Assembly (NCBI GenBank): GCA_037951105.1
Contig: JBAMJV010010655.1
Span: 29,197 to 93,196, forward strand
Direction of reading: 5' to 3'
DNA length: 64,000 nucleotides
Source: Echinarachnius parma
Taxonomy: Eukaryota > Echinodermata > Echinoidea > Clypeasteroida > Echinarachniidae
This document shows, piece by piece, positions 52,564 through 64,000 of this stretch. Both the position numbers and the translations under genes were made by a program. The notes beneath the pieces were generated by a model. It searched no databases. It was given only the letters and a program-made list of their open reading frames with translations, and was not told the origin of the DNA. The first letter of the stretch is position 1; each line of letters begins with the position of its first letter.

Positions 52564-55500
52564 CTATCTAAAGGTCTTCCTAATGTCGTGTATGAGATGC
52601 CTCACGTACATATACCAGTAGTTAAGATCTCCCCTGGTCTGCGCGCAGTACGTTGACTTCATGTTGTTGTAGCAGTAGACGGACGAGAAGACGACGGCGA
52701 TGAAAACAGCGACGAGGAAGAAGATGACCATGAGGAGGATGGTCATCACCCAGTCATCTGCAAAAGGACACAACAAAAATATATACATTTGTATACATTT
52801 TTTTCAACGAGTACAGAAGTTTGCTGCATAAGACCACCTTGGTCAGCATCATAATTATCATTACAACATCTTTATCATTGTAATCATTATCATAGTCGCC
52901 AACATCATAGTCTTACCAAATGCATTCACAAGCATCCTCATCCCTACCAGCATCAACACTATTGCCATCACAATTATGAGGAAATATATTGTAATCATAA
53001 TCATCATCAGCATCATCATCTTTTTAATCATGACGATCATGATGATGATCATCATCATACTCATCGATATACCACCACCACCATCATCGTTGTCGTCAAT
53101 GTCATCACCAATCATCATCATTATCACCATCTCCATCAACATTTGTCTTAATATCATTCTTATGAGGAATTATATGTCATCATTATTATCATCATCACCA
53201 TCATCATCATTCTTCTCTTCATAACAATGAGGAATTATATTCCACACTCACCTCTCTCTGTTTCGTGGACGGGTTCCAGCTCCCCAGCATGTGGATGAGC
53301 AGTGTTAGCTTGCTGCATTGCGTCACCATCGACCTCTTTGTTGTTATTTGTTCCTCTGTTTATCAGAAAAGTTATTAGAAGATGCAATTTAAAATAATAA
53401 TAAAAATAATAAAAAAAGAAGTCTTCTAATGCACCAATTCCAGAGATCTTTAAGCTGTCATCATAAATTCATGAGATATATTAGATTGTGAACATTTGCA
53501 AAAGGCAACCAAATTCATTAGTAATAAATTATTTCTATGATCCTTTGGCTACCGTACAAGTTTGACACATTCAGGACTTGATAGTCATCAGCTACAATGG
53601 GTACTCATCAAATTACCCCCCCCCCCCCCAAAAAAAAAATAAAAAAATACCAAAAGCATAAATAAACTAGATGGATCTTCGACTGCGCGCAGTCGAAAAT
53701 GATGCCTCCGCCATTACGCAATTTATTTATGTCAAGCCCAAATCAACATGTACACAGAATTAATTCTGTCAACTCAATTTTGATGGTACTCTGTCTTTTA
53801 GATCTTGACGTATCACAATTATGAGCTATAAGTGACCTTGACCTTTGCCCTCATGACCCCAAAATCTAATGACTACAATTGTTCCCTATTATACATTCAG
53901 GTATCAAGTTGGATTGAAATCTGATATTCAGTTCTTGAGATTTCTAATCTCAAGCTACTTTTTACATATAATGAGCCCTGTGACCTTTGACCTCATGACC
54001 CCCAAAATCTAATCAGTTCATTGGCTCTCCAAGGAACATACATGTACCAAGTTTGGTCAGAATCTGTCAATCCCTTCTTGAGATAACGCGATCACGAGCT
54101 ATTTTTGCATATATAATGAGCTCTGTGACCTTTGACCTTTGACCTCATGACCCCAAAATCTAATCAGATCATTGGCCCCCCAAGATACATACATGTACCA
54201 AGTTTGGTCAGAATCAGTCAATCCGTTCTTGAGATAACGCGATCACGAGCTATTTTTGCACATATAATGAGCTCTGTGACCTTTGACCTTTGACCTCATG
54301 ACCCCAAAATCTAATCAGATCATCGGCCTCCAAGATACATACATGTACCAAGTTTGGTCAGAATCTGTCAATCCCTTCTTGAGATAACGCGATCACGAGC
54401 TATTTTTGCATATATAATGAGCTCTGTGACCTTTGACCTTTGACCTCATGACCCCAAAATCTAATCAGATCATTGGCCCCCCAAGATACATACATGACCC
54501 AAGTTTGGTGAAAATCCGTTAATGGGTTCTTGAGATAACGCGATCACGAGAACGGGACGTACGGACGTACGGACGGACGGACAACCCGAAAACGTAATGC
54601 CTCCGGCTACTTCGTTGCGGAGGCATAAAAATACATGCAACAAATATACAAAATAATGTAATTTAACCCCACGCCTATGAGATCCATAGTTAAACATGGA
54701 ACAAAATTTACACAAATCTAATTCTTAAATAAACATGATTATTAAGTAAACCGTCTTCAATGGATTAAATATATTATGTAACTACGTACCTGTGTCTGAG
54801 CTCTGTGTCAGGTGACTGTGAGGTTTGGTCATGTGACTTCTGCTCTGCTAGTGCCTCTTCCTCCTTGTCAAACTTCTCCATTGCGTCTGTGTGCAAAAAT
54901 TATGCTTGAAATTAGCAATGGCTCTGTGGCCCAGGGCAACAAAATATTGTTTGCGGGCTACCAGCATTTCATTCCGACCAAATTTTACTTGCCCGAATCA
55001 GGCAAAATCAGGAATTGGCAGAAAACATTATAGATGTTGACTGTCCTCGGAGGGAATATGATTGAATGTTCCTCTCCGAGGGATTTGTAACGATATTGAG
55101 GGAAAATTGTAAGTCCTGATACATAGTTGAGGGACTTTTGATTTCCATAAAAATCTCACTTTTGAATTTTTGCCAAAAAAGGACCGATTTTGCATGGGCC
55201 CCATATTGCACAAACAGTTGCAATCGATAGTAAAGTTGAAATTAATTGTAAGTAAGAAAATATGCACGTTTGTGCAGTAAATCACATGATCTGACTTTCC
55301 AATTAATTGCATGCAACTCTATCTGCAATGGGGCCCTAGTCACATATCATAAAGTTTTCTAATCCAAGCGGAAAAATTAAATGCCGCTAATTGTATTTAG
55401 TACAAATTTGCAATTAATTACTTTTACAATATGATCATGTGAGACTATTTTTTTTGTATAATGTTAATGACTCTATCTGCAATGGGGCCCTAATCACATA

Positions 55501-58500
55501 TCATAAAGTTTTCTAATCCAAGCGGAAAAATTAAAGGGGAATTCCACTCCAGAAATGTGATGTTTGCTATAAAATGAGGTGAATATGAAGAATCATGATC
55601 GAAAATCTGAGCCAAAACGGTAGAGCAATAAAAAAGTTATGACAGGATGAACTTTGCTCCGATTTTTAGAATCGTTCGGAATTGCTATCGATCGTGACGT
55701 CACTTGCGAGCTGCAGCCATTTTGACTTCTACATGAAAATCTTACAAAATTTCAATTTTCTTCGTAACAAAGCAAATTTATGAGCTTAAAAATTCCAATG
55801 AGGTAGGCCCATCGATATTCTTCTATGAATTCGTGAAAACAAGCAGAGAAAAATTAATTTTTAGCAACGAAAATGAGAAATAAGTGTATTTTCATGTACT
55901 AAAGCCATGGCGAGTTGCTCGTGAATGATGCTGCATATGGCGGCAATTTTGAAACGATCGCTCATTACTACATGATGTTCAAATAGGTATAACTCCCGTG
56001 TTTCTTGTCCGATTTTGATCAAATTTTCACCAATTATTCCTCTTGTTCTGCTTATTCAAATAACGAATAGTTTTATCAGGCCCGGAATACCCCTTTAAAT
56101 GCCGCTAATTGTATTTAGTACAAATTTGCAATTAATTACTTTTACAATATGATCATGTGAGACTATTTTTTTTTGTATAATGTTAATGACATAAAAGCCA
56201 GACTCACCCGAATATAGCTTCTTGCCAACATCGGCATAGATGACGGTGAAGAGATCCAGTGCTGCCACGGTAACCGGATGCTCCTCCCCATACACAGCTT
56301 GGTACATCTTGGTTGCCTGATAAGCACATTTTCAATGAAATCCTTTTGTTAATAATATAGGCTAAACTTCTGAAAAGCAGGTTAAAGTAAGCCTTGAGTC
56401 TAAAAAAGGGGTCATGTTATAGCATTTTACACCATTTTTCAGCCAACTGGTTTATGAAGGCTGAAGGAAGATTACCGAGTGGGTTGTGAACAAAGTCTAC
56501 AGAGATTTTATAAACTCGTAGGAAGGGGTTAAGATAAAACTGAGAGATTTAATAATACAGTGAACACTGAAAGATGTCCTATCTCAGTGAAAAAATAAAA
56601 ATATGTATTGGGAGTTAGGAATCAACATTACAAATTTGTTAATCAAATTTCCTTTACTCCAGTCTGCAATGAATGGAAATCAAGAGTACTATAGACTGGC
56701 AACATGACTCTTTTTTAAATGAGGGTTTTGTTATGGCCAGTGCTCTTTATAATTAGTTCCCACTGTGTACCAACACCCCTTACTTCATTATTATCTGGCA
56801 AAAGCATGTCACTGTTGAGGAATTTGAAAAATCCTATCCTAAAAATGCTTACCTTTCCACAATATTCTAATGCAAGCTGAAGTCTGCAATAAATATCAAA
56901 GAGAACATGCAAACAGAGAATTAAAGGGTTAATGCTAAGCAAAAAACAATGTTGTTTAGAAGCTGAATTAGAGGAATCATGTCTAGAATGAAAGATAAAA
57001 TTGGTCATGAAATAGGAAAACTATGGCCTTATTGAAAGCAGCCATTTGGCTTTATATTGAGATTCTAATTGAGATCATTGGACACACTGATACATTCATT
57101 TGGGGTCCACTCCCCATAGTTTAAATAATACACCAATTTTTTTTTCTCAAAAAAAATTCCTTCAAAGATTCAAATCAGCTATGAAGAAATGTATTGTACA
57201 CCGCATACTGTAAACTCTACTTTGAGAAATTTACTTTTCTTTATTATAACTTCTTCCTTTACTAAAAATGTCTTACTACCTTCCCTTCAGGCAAAGCTTT
57301 GCTAGGTTCTCAAATTCCTGAACCTTCGTTGCACTGGGTGACAACTCATTATCATGGTCAAACAAATTTCTATGCTGTAAATTGGATATTTCGTATTTAT
57401 TTTCCTCATATATATGTCAGTTATTTGTTTGTAATATTAATTAGCATCACAATTCGTCTCTTTACTAATTATACTCATTTTCTTCTTTCAGCAAGGAATT
57501 GCCAGGTTCTCAACTCTTTTAACCTTTTCTTAGAACCAGATGAAAGTTCATCATCATGTTCATACAAACTTCTATGGATGCCTTGATATTCATATGTGGC
57601 ATTAATTTGTTGATATTTTTCCTTTTCATTCTAATCGTTAAAATCACTTTTGTTTTGTTTGGTTGTCGTTACTTATTTCCTTCAAAATATGTTCTTTACT
57701 AATCACTCACTTTCCTTCCTTGAGACACAGCCTTGCTAGGTTCTCAAATTCCTGGCCCTTCTTGGCGTCGGGTGAAAGTTCATCGTCCTTTTCCTTCCGC
57801 GGGTCATCGCCACTAGTCTCTTCTCCAGGCTGTTGGTCACCATCGTTTATGTGGCCCTCTTCACCTTTGCCATCACTTTGGCTTTGTCTTCTCTCCTTAT
57901 CATCATCTGTTTAAAACAAGATAAAATGAAATTATCCACAATTTTATTGTAAAAATGTTGATATATTAATAATAAAAAGAGTGAGATGTAAATCTCATTG
58001 CTCTTAACATGAAGTTCTTAAGGCAAAAACAATTGCAAACACCATGTGTGACAATTTAAAGTAAGCTTTTGTTTATTACTTTTGTTTTTTTATCAAAATA
58101 AAGAGACGCAAACAGTATGACAAATAAAGAGAGAGATACAATTTATATGTTAAACATGATACAAATTATTAAAGTTGATTTCATGGGTGTAGAAGTATTC
58201 ACATTATCTTTATCTTTCCCTGGCATTCATGTGACCGTTTCTTTATTCTTTGAATGAGAAGTAATAATTATAATAATTATAATAATAATTATAGTAATGA
58301 TTATAAAATATATATATTGCACCTGTTTGTTTCTGCACGTTGACCATATCGATGAGAGCCGTCTCATAGTACATCTTCTCTGCTTGGATGAAGTACACAG
58401 CCTTTTCATCTGCGATTAGTTTGTTAAGGAATGCGAACTTTCAAATTAGTCAATTAGATTATTAGGGAGAGTTTAAACTTTTTAGTTAAATAACCCATTC

Positions 58501-58771
58501 CCTTTTGGGATTCTTAAATCCCCTTAGACTTTATACACAGCCCAACCGGTTTGCATTGGCAATGGGTTACATCAACTTAACTCTTAAAGTGCCAGAGATT
58601 TTGATGCTCTATACGATTTGTGTCTATTGTAACTCGCAAAAATGCGAGCTTGGCACTCAAGGAGTTAAAATTATGATAACAAAACTGCTGCAGCTAAAAA
58701 AATATGATGGTGACTAGGATGATGAGGACGAATTTGATAATTGATCCATGGTGATGATGATGGTGATGATG

Positions 58772-58803
<32 letters not shown>

Positions 58804-58861
58804 GGTGATGGTGGTGTGGTGGGTGGTGGTGGTGGTGGGGTGGTGGTGGTGGTGGTGGTGG

Positions 58862-58893
<32 letters not shown>

Positions 58894-61627
58894 ATGGTGA
58901 TGATGATGGTGGTGGTGGTGGTGGTGATGGTGATGGTGATGGTGATGGTGATGGTGATGGTGATGGTGGTGGTGATGGTGATGGTGATGGTGATGGTGAT
59001 GACGATGACGATGACGATGACGTTGTTGGTGATGGTGATGGTGATGGTGATGATGATGATGATGCTCTGATGATGGTGATGAGAACATTATTGATGATGA
59101 TGATGATAATGGGGGTGATGATATATATTACGATGATGATGATAATGTTGATTTCTGATGATTGTTGGGAATAGGAATGGGGTTATTGATTATCATTAAT
59201 TAATGATAGTGGGGAAAAAGAAGTGAATGATGATAATGATAACTGAAGACAACAAGACGATTTAAAATTCCATTTTCTTTAAAAAAAAGGATACACTCCT
59301 TCTTATCAAAGTAGATATCCGCCACAGAATGTAGACACTTTGGAAGATCGCTGAACGTAGAACTCTCTGAGAGACCAGTAATGGCTCCAAGCAAACAAGC
59401 GAGGGCCTCGTCCGCCTCTCCTGCACCAGTTAATTTGACCCCGGCCTCGTAAAGGGTCACACGCTCCGAACGCGACAGATGAGCGAGGTCGCGCTCAAGT
59501 AGGGTATGGATTTGGCCTAAAAAAATGAGACATTTGTATTTTTTATTGTGGTTAGAAATTTATCAATTTATACTGCATGAATTGTCATATTAGCCCATTC
59601 CAGGTTCTTAACATTTGCTATAGAATCAACACTCCCTGATATTAACAGAGTTGTAATCATCCTTGTTTTAAACTGATACATATACTGTTTGAAAATCTGA
59701 CTCAATAATTAACAAACACTGCCTAATAACTCTCCAAACTACAGTACAACAAAAAATTCTCTGATTTTGCTAACCAGCACTATTTGTATCCTGAACATAT
59801 CGAACAATATGCATTCTCACTTTATAACTAAATATCTTTAGAGGACTTTATTTCTTTATAGTCATAAACAAAACAAAACATGGGGGCTTTGGGCAATTTA
59901 GCAGAAAAAAATACATGGGGGCGGCGGGCGAAAAAAAAAGTAGCCCTCCAAAAAAAAAAAAAAAAAAATTGGGGGGGGGGGGGGGGGGATTTTGAGGATA
60001 TTTTTTTGGATTTTCTGTTTGAATCGTGATCAAATGCTTATCAGATGATTACTTACAGCATTAGAGCATTACAGCATTAATAGTAGCCCCTGAAATTCGA
60101 AAAAAAGCCCGGAAATATGTAGCCCCCAAAAAGGAGCCCCCGAAATAAAAATACTAATAAATAGAAATACTAATAAGAGCCCTTGACAAATTGTAAGGGC
60201 TCAATGTATAACTAAATTTAATGTGCAATTGTGCAGCCCCAAACTCTTGAAAAAAGGCCAACTAGCCACCTGAAATAGAATAGGTGACCTTACACCACAA
60301 AACAACCAAAAAGTTGGAAAACTGTTAAATTGTGCTTATTTTCATATAACATTAATATGTAGAAGTCGATCATTACCTTTAAAATGGTATACAAAATGGT
60401 GAACGAAATTTGACTATTTTAGCTTAAAAAAGACAAACTACGACAGTGACATAACGGTCATTTTGTGGTGTAAGGTCATTAATTTTCCCCTACTGTGATC
60501 TTACCTCTTGATTTGCTTTTTGCGTCTTCGTTGTCCACACTGGCGGCTGTTGCAGAATCACCAGCGCCATCTTGCATCGCAGGAACTTCACTCTCTACTT
60601 GCGAATCTTGCTTCACAGATTTTGCCCCTGTGTTTAATAACAAGAACATTTGCTTTGACATTCAATTTGACACTAAAGGCGCACAACACGTTACGGTCAA
60701 ACCTGTCTTAGTGGCCACCTGTCTATAGCAGCCAACCTGCCTCAAGTGGCCACCAAAAGTGATCCCTTGCAGAGAAAACATACCTTGTAACATACCTTGC
60801 TGTGGGCTTAAAGTTATACCTAACTTATTTGCCCCTCTGCAACGTTGTTGATATATCTGAAATTCGTTTTATGGTGTTGTGCGGTATCAGCGAGAACATG
60901 GGCAAAGGAATGTCTGAACCAGACTGAACTTGTCTTTGTTTGATGACCACGCTTTTTCCAGATTAGATTTGAATGAGTTTATGGTTGGGCTGTCTATAAA
61001 AAAACCAGTGTTATGAAATCTGTCTAATAGATAAAGAGATCACCAGTGTACAGTGGCCATTTATCTTGTTTCCCTTTAGGTGGTCGTTATACACAGGTTT
61101 GACTGTATTATCATTTTCTAAAGATCATAGATGTACCTCCTGAGACAAGTCATCTAGCATTTCATCTGTGGAATGATAAACGTTTGGGATAAAAAAAAGT
61201 TTTCTAGGACAATCAAAAGTACCAGGTAAGAGCAAAATACTATTTTTAAGGGGCTCTGTGTTTGATTATGATACGCACTCTACAACTTAAAAGGCTCTTT
61301 TTTAAACCTGCAAGTGGAGCTATTTCAGATTTTGTGTTAAATGCCTTGATCCCAAACTATATTGCCTTTTCTCTGCTCTTTACCCGTGCTGCTGTTGATA
61401 TCTTTACTTCCATCTTCCGCAAGTGGTGCACCTTCAGATGCCCGCAGCGCTGCCTTGTTAGCTTTCTCTTGAGTTGCATCAGCAAGAGCATCAATGGGTT
61501 TGTCAGCTGGTGTGTCAGGAGGTGTGTCAACTAGGGTAGAGGCATCACCCCCAGGTCCAGGTCCAGGGCCAAGAGTAACTGGGTCCCGGTCTTCATCCAT
61601 CTTGTTTTGGGCTTCTGCCGATGCCAT
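52564..61627 (-). CDS. CNST: Consortin-like trans-Golgi sorting protein, 10 exons
   Basis: Exons in transcript order: 61627-61384, 60627-60505, 59516-59295, 58409-58323, 57906-57711, 56883-56853, 56316-56208, 54886-54790, 53355-53252, 52757-52564. They total 1407 nt (468 aa plus stop) with every junction in frame. Consortin is a trans-Golgi cargo receptor that targets connexins to the cell surface. Residues 1-122 are acidic and Pro/Asp-rich. Residues 181-222 (PKCLHSVADIYFDKKEYEKA, FIQAEKMYYETAL) align well with human consortin's CLHQIAESYF...YEKAMKFIQLERLYHE. Exon 5 is an acidic linker. Exons 6-7 look TPR-like (LARLCLKEGK, AVYGEEHPVTVAALDL). Residues about 408-432 (MTILLMVIFFLVAVFIAVVF) form one membrane segment followed by YCYNNMKSTYC and a 38-residue tail. 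Human CNST is longer (725 aa). Exon 6 is only 31 nt. Intron 3 is U12-type. Confidence 0.82.
52860..53225. repeat. (ATC)n microsatellite in CNST intron 9
   Basis: Degenerate ATC/ATT trinucleotide tract ending about 20 bp from the exon 9 donor. Ile-, Met- or Ser-rich open frames over it are artefacts. Confidence 0.93.
53674..54630. repeat. Element with ~150-bp internal repeats containing TGACCTTTGACCT
   Basis: About five units of ~150 bp, each with gtgacctttgacct...catgaccccaaaatctaatc...accaagtttggt...gagataacgcgatcacgagc. It is bounded by a palindrome ttcgactgcgcgcagtcgaa at the left and ggacgtacggacgg...gcctccggctacttcgttgc...ggaggcat (a hairpin) at the right. The core TGACCTTTGACCTTTGACCT occurs at 54,126, 54,277 and 54,427. 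Mobile-element type not established. Confidence 0.8.
55317..56190. repeat. 154-bp tandem duplication, second copy split by a MITE
   Basis: Copy 1 is 55,317-55,470. Copy 2 starts at 55,471 (ctctatctgcaatggggccc), is interrupted at TTAA 55,531-55,534, and resumes at 56,099 (atgccgctaattgtatttag) through 56,190. Its right edge is about 17 bp from the exon 7 donor. Confidence 0.95.
55535..56094. mobile_element. TTAA MITE (AGGGGAATTCC ends) with target-site duplication
   Basis: Left AGGGGAATTCC, right GGAATACCCCT. TTAA flanks at 55,531-55,534 and 56,095-56,098. The uninterrupted duplicate (55,374-55,390, aaattaaatgccgctaatt) shows a single TTAA at the same point. The 560-bp interior shows no coding capacity. 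Confidence 0.95.
57290..57585 (-). pseudogene. Two decayed copies of the end of CNST exon 5
   Basis: Plus-strand gctaggttctcaaattcctg...ttcatcatcatgttcat-like sequence at 57,301-57,395 and 57,500-57,585 matches exon 5 at 57,735-57,800. Anchor positions 57,307, 57,507 and 57,741 (real) give spacing of 200 and 234 bp. Frames are broken. Confidence 0.85.
58410..59294 (-). other. CNST: U12-type intron (CNST intron 3)
   Basis: On the minus strand the donor GTATCCTTT begins at 59,294. The branch site TTCCTTAAC is at 58,431-58,423, with the branch A 14 nt before the acceptor AG (58,411-58,410). Both are exact minor-spliceosome consensus matches. The junction GAG T/AT GAA AAG gives KEYEKAV, matching human DYEKAM. 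Confidence 0.92.
58720..59160. repeat. (GGT/GAT)n microsatellite in CNST intron 3
   Basis: A long purine-rich trinucleotide tract (gatggtgatggtgg...). Poly-His, poly-Val or poly-Asp frames across it are artefacts. It lies inside the U12-type intron. Confidence 0.95.
59968..59990. repeat. Homopolymer A/G tract
   Basis: A run of A followed by a run of about 18 G in CNST intron 2. Sequence accuracy is doubtful here. Confidence 0.8.
60293..60479. mobile_element. TIR element, short relative of 34,942-35,396
   Basis: Ends ggtgaccttacaccacaaaa and cattttgtggtgtaaggtca. About 187 bp; lies just beyond the CNST exon 2 donor. Confidence 0.85.
60693..61107. mobile_element. CAGTCAAACC-family element in CNST intron 1
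   Basis: Left acggtcaaacctgtcttagt and right (reversed) tacagtcaaacctgtgtata. It carries gtggccacctgtctatagca, the same family as 38,904 and 48,185. Confidence 0.75.
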
Positions 61628-61637
61628 TATTCAGTCG

Positions 61638-61660
61638 CCTTGAGGGGATAGAAAATAAAA
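61638..61660 (-). other. CNST: Candidate 3' splice site of a CNST 5'-UTR intron
   Basis: Minus strand tattttctatcccctcaag just before gcgactgaata ATGG. This is a pyrimidine-rich tract plus AG, which would place an untranslated first exon further upstream (right). Inference from motif only. Confidence 0.4.
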
Positions 61661-61732
61661 TAATTGAATACATAATTAAATACATATATATTTGTTTGCA
61701 TCACTAGCTTTATTTTGGGTTGTGTCATGGCC

Positions 61733-61960
61733 TCATGGGGGTGTGTCAACTAACTAGGATTGATGCATCCCCCATAGAACCAGGCCCTGATCTAGGGCCA
61801 ACCACAACTAGGTCCATCTTGTTCTCCATCTTGTTTTGGGGTTCTGCTGATGCTATGACTATGAGAGGATACTAATTGAATACAAAACATATTTCTAACT
61901 AGTGCTAGCTTTATCTCATGTTGTGTCACGGGGTGTGCTGTGGGGTGTGTCAATAATAAA
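61733..61960 (-). pseudogene. Decayed copies of CNST exon 1 upstream of the start codon
   Basis: Plus-strand gggtgtgtcaactaactagg...ccaggccctgatctagggcc...ccatcttgttttggggttct...gatgctatgac (61,741-61,856) copies exon 1 around 61,517-61,626 at about 230-bp offset. A shorter trace (ggggtgtgtcaataataaat) is at 61,941-61,960. The ATG is altered (atgctatgac instead of atgccatt). Confidence 0.85.
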
Positions 61961-61969
61961 TATTTTGTA

Positions 61970-64000
61970 AAAGAAAGAGAAATTCTAAAAAATACAAACC
62001 TGTTCCATGCCTCTTATGCATCAATTGGTAAACAGTGGTATGATAGAACCGGCATTAGAGTCTAGTCTAGAGTTCTGAGACTGAGTAAGTATTGTGGATT
62101 AGGACAATGATTTTACTAGATCCCTTTGCCTTTGGCTTTAATTGATTTACAGAGTGCTTTGATCATTGAAAGTAATGAAATAAAGATGGAATAAAGGTAA
62201 AACCCAGCCGAAGTCAAACTTCAAAGGCAAAGTCGAGAAAAAAGGCACTATAAATTTGTACCGGAATGACTGAATAGTGGGACATGTTCACTGTTAAATT
62301 CTTCAACTCTGATTTAATTGTGAAAGTAGTCAAAATCTGAGCCATATTTGACAACTTTGTTGGTTTGACTTTTAGATACGCCCCATCTCCGTAAAAATTT
62401 AATTTGCGGTCGGTAAAATCGAAGTTAGTGGAATTTCGCGAGCAGCTACGCCACGCATACTGTTGACTTACGAGTGGAAAGAGCTTGAGAGCAAGCCGCG
62501 GACCATACTTGTTACGTCCATAACGGAGCCACTGCGCATCCAAAACAACAAGAAAACTTAACTTAAGAAAAGTTGTCAAAAATGGCTCAAATTCGGCTCA
62601 GATTTTGCCAACATATTCTCGAGGGATAAGAAAACAGTTCAGTGACTGATGGATACCAATTTTGTCAATTGACTGTGTGAGTGTGACCGTGTTGTGTTTG
62701 TCAAGACAATATCACAAAATTCACAATCACAATGTCATGATTCATTGATTGAATGTCAATCAATGTCAAATTGAAAATGACAATGTCAATCATGATGGAA
62801 TTAAAGTGAATTAAGACGTGGAGTACGTAACTGCATTAGCCCTAGACATGAGCATGGGTACATTTGTAAACTATAGCGGCAATAAATACACCCATCAGTC
62901 ATAGAATTTGAACAAAGTTAAACAAGTTGTGTAAAATCAGATCCAGTGACCCGCGCCATCTGCTGCAGCGGGCGTCAGCTGGGCAGCTTGCGGGCGGCTC
63001 CCCGCACTTGACGGCGCAAGAATGCGACAATAATTCAGCGGCTCCAAAACCATCAACAAATCTTCTTTCTGCCGTTTCCCTCATTCGCAAAATTCAAATT
63101 CATTCGACATGTTCATCCGTAAATACGTACTGGAACATAATGACTGAAATAGTGGTCACAATTCTTAAGAAATCTTGGTTAAGTTTACTTACCGCAAATC
63201 TTGCCGAAATCCCGCGGATAATTTGCGTCGCTCATTACTGTGGAAACATTGCCGTGTGACCTTTGACCTCAATCGAAATCGAGCCTCCGGCCGATACGCG
63301 ATCCGATCGATCCCGATCCGAGTATTATTTTACATTCGTCAAAATAATTATAATAGGGAGATTCCCGTCTTTTGAATAATACGTAGACGATAGAGGGGGA
63401 AGTTTTCCATAATTAGAAGGAGAACAACTTTAGAAACCCAAGAGTGAAAGTTTGGGGAAATTTTGATTTGCCATTCAAAAGATATGATTTTCGTAGGTTT
63501 TGTTTGCCGCGCCCTCTCGATCTAGAATGGGAATTTGCCAAAAAATAATAAAACAACATAGCTAGATTCATTATACATTTACCAAGTAGGTAATGTTTTA
63601 TGACTTTCTGTGCAATAGATACACGTATAGGCCTACTGTGAAGGCCTGATTTTAAATAGTTCCCATCATTCGATAATCAGAATTTTAAGTGCCATTGAGA
63701 AATCGTAAAAATTCTATACAACTAAACTAAACCCCTCAAAAAAAGTTCGGAAACTCAAGTTTCATCGATCATATCTCTCGTATTTTTTAATAAGAATACT
63801 CGAAATCGGTGTCACAATAAAGCCTCATTATATACCTTTCAAACGATGCATTACGTGTAGTGATTATGCAATTGGGGCGATTGCAGTAGCCCAGATAGTA
63901 GGGGGAGGCAGGAAGTGAAATCTCGCAAAATGGCCCCAATGCATTCAATTTACGAGTGCAAGACTGTGTTGACCAGTTTTCTAAAGGTTAACATTCTATT
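61970..64000. other. CNST upstream region and unassigned sequence
   Basis: No coding gene recognised. 62,940-63,070 is relatively GC-rich and may hold the CNST promoter or leader exon. The short open frames across it are on both strands and show no family match. 63,300-64,000 shows nothing I can assign. Confidence 0.4.
63257..63269. promoter_or_regulatory. DR1-type nuclear-receptor half-site pair upstream of CNST
   Basis: TGACCTTTGACCT, the reverse of AGGTCAAAGGTCA, a direct repeat with one-base spacing as used by RXR/HNF4-type receptors. It lies about 1.6 kb upstream of the CNST ATG, next to CpG-containing sequence. Function not shown. Confidence 0.35.

Noticed and set aside
58714-59088. 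Long poly-His/Val/Met open frames on both strands
   Set aside because: Translation of the GGT/GAT tract inside CNST intron 3.
62899-63259. Opposing open frames in the GC-rich block upstream of CNST
   Set aside because: No family match and frames overlap on both strands; more likely CpG-containing promoter or leader sequence.

Overview
This is a metazoan nuclear window: AT-rich, intron-rich and full of mobile-element debris. Protein similarity and the repeat style (tRNA-derived SINEs, many short terminal-inverted-repeat elements, GAT/ATC microsatellites) suggest a marine invertebrate deuterostome, most likely an echinoderm. The species call is inference, and all family names come from recognition, not a database search.

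Layout. 1-13,680 holds two near-identical tandem copies of a ~7.2-kb unit. Each carries, on the minus strand, the same broken reading frame of a multi-copy protein family with FEN1/PIN-like motifs. 13,680-28,940 has no intact gene. It holds a diverged segmental duplication, a third partial copy of the 7.2-kb unit, a LINE tail split by a 2.4-kb inverted-repeat element, and many MITE or foldback elements. 29,003-46,567 (+) is a complete 20-exon gene for the 26S proteasome base subunit RPN1/PSMD2 (897 codons). 46,568-52,563 is a convergent intergenic spacer of SINEs and TIR elements. 52,564-61,627 (-) is a complete 10-exon consortin-like gene (CNST, 468 codons) with a single C-terminal membrane segment. 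61,628-64,000 holds its presumed leader and promoter, then sequence I cannot assign.

The two real genes are tail-to-tail and have unrelated jobs: ubiquitin-receptor scaffold of the proteasome, and trans-Golgi cargo sorting. They share two features of genome behaviour. Each has one intron with textbook U12-type (minor spliceosome) donor and branch site. Both are littered with decayed copies of their own exons, often spaced ~190-200 bp apart.

The mobile-element history can be read from the window itself. Two TTAA-flanked MITE insertions have an empty-site counterpart nearby, and several SINE, MITE and LINE insertions are nested so that their order can be inferred.
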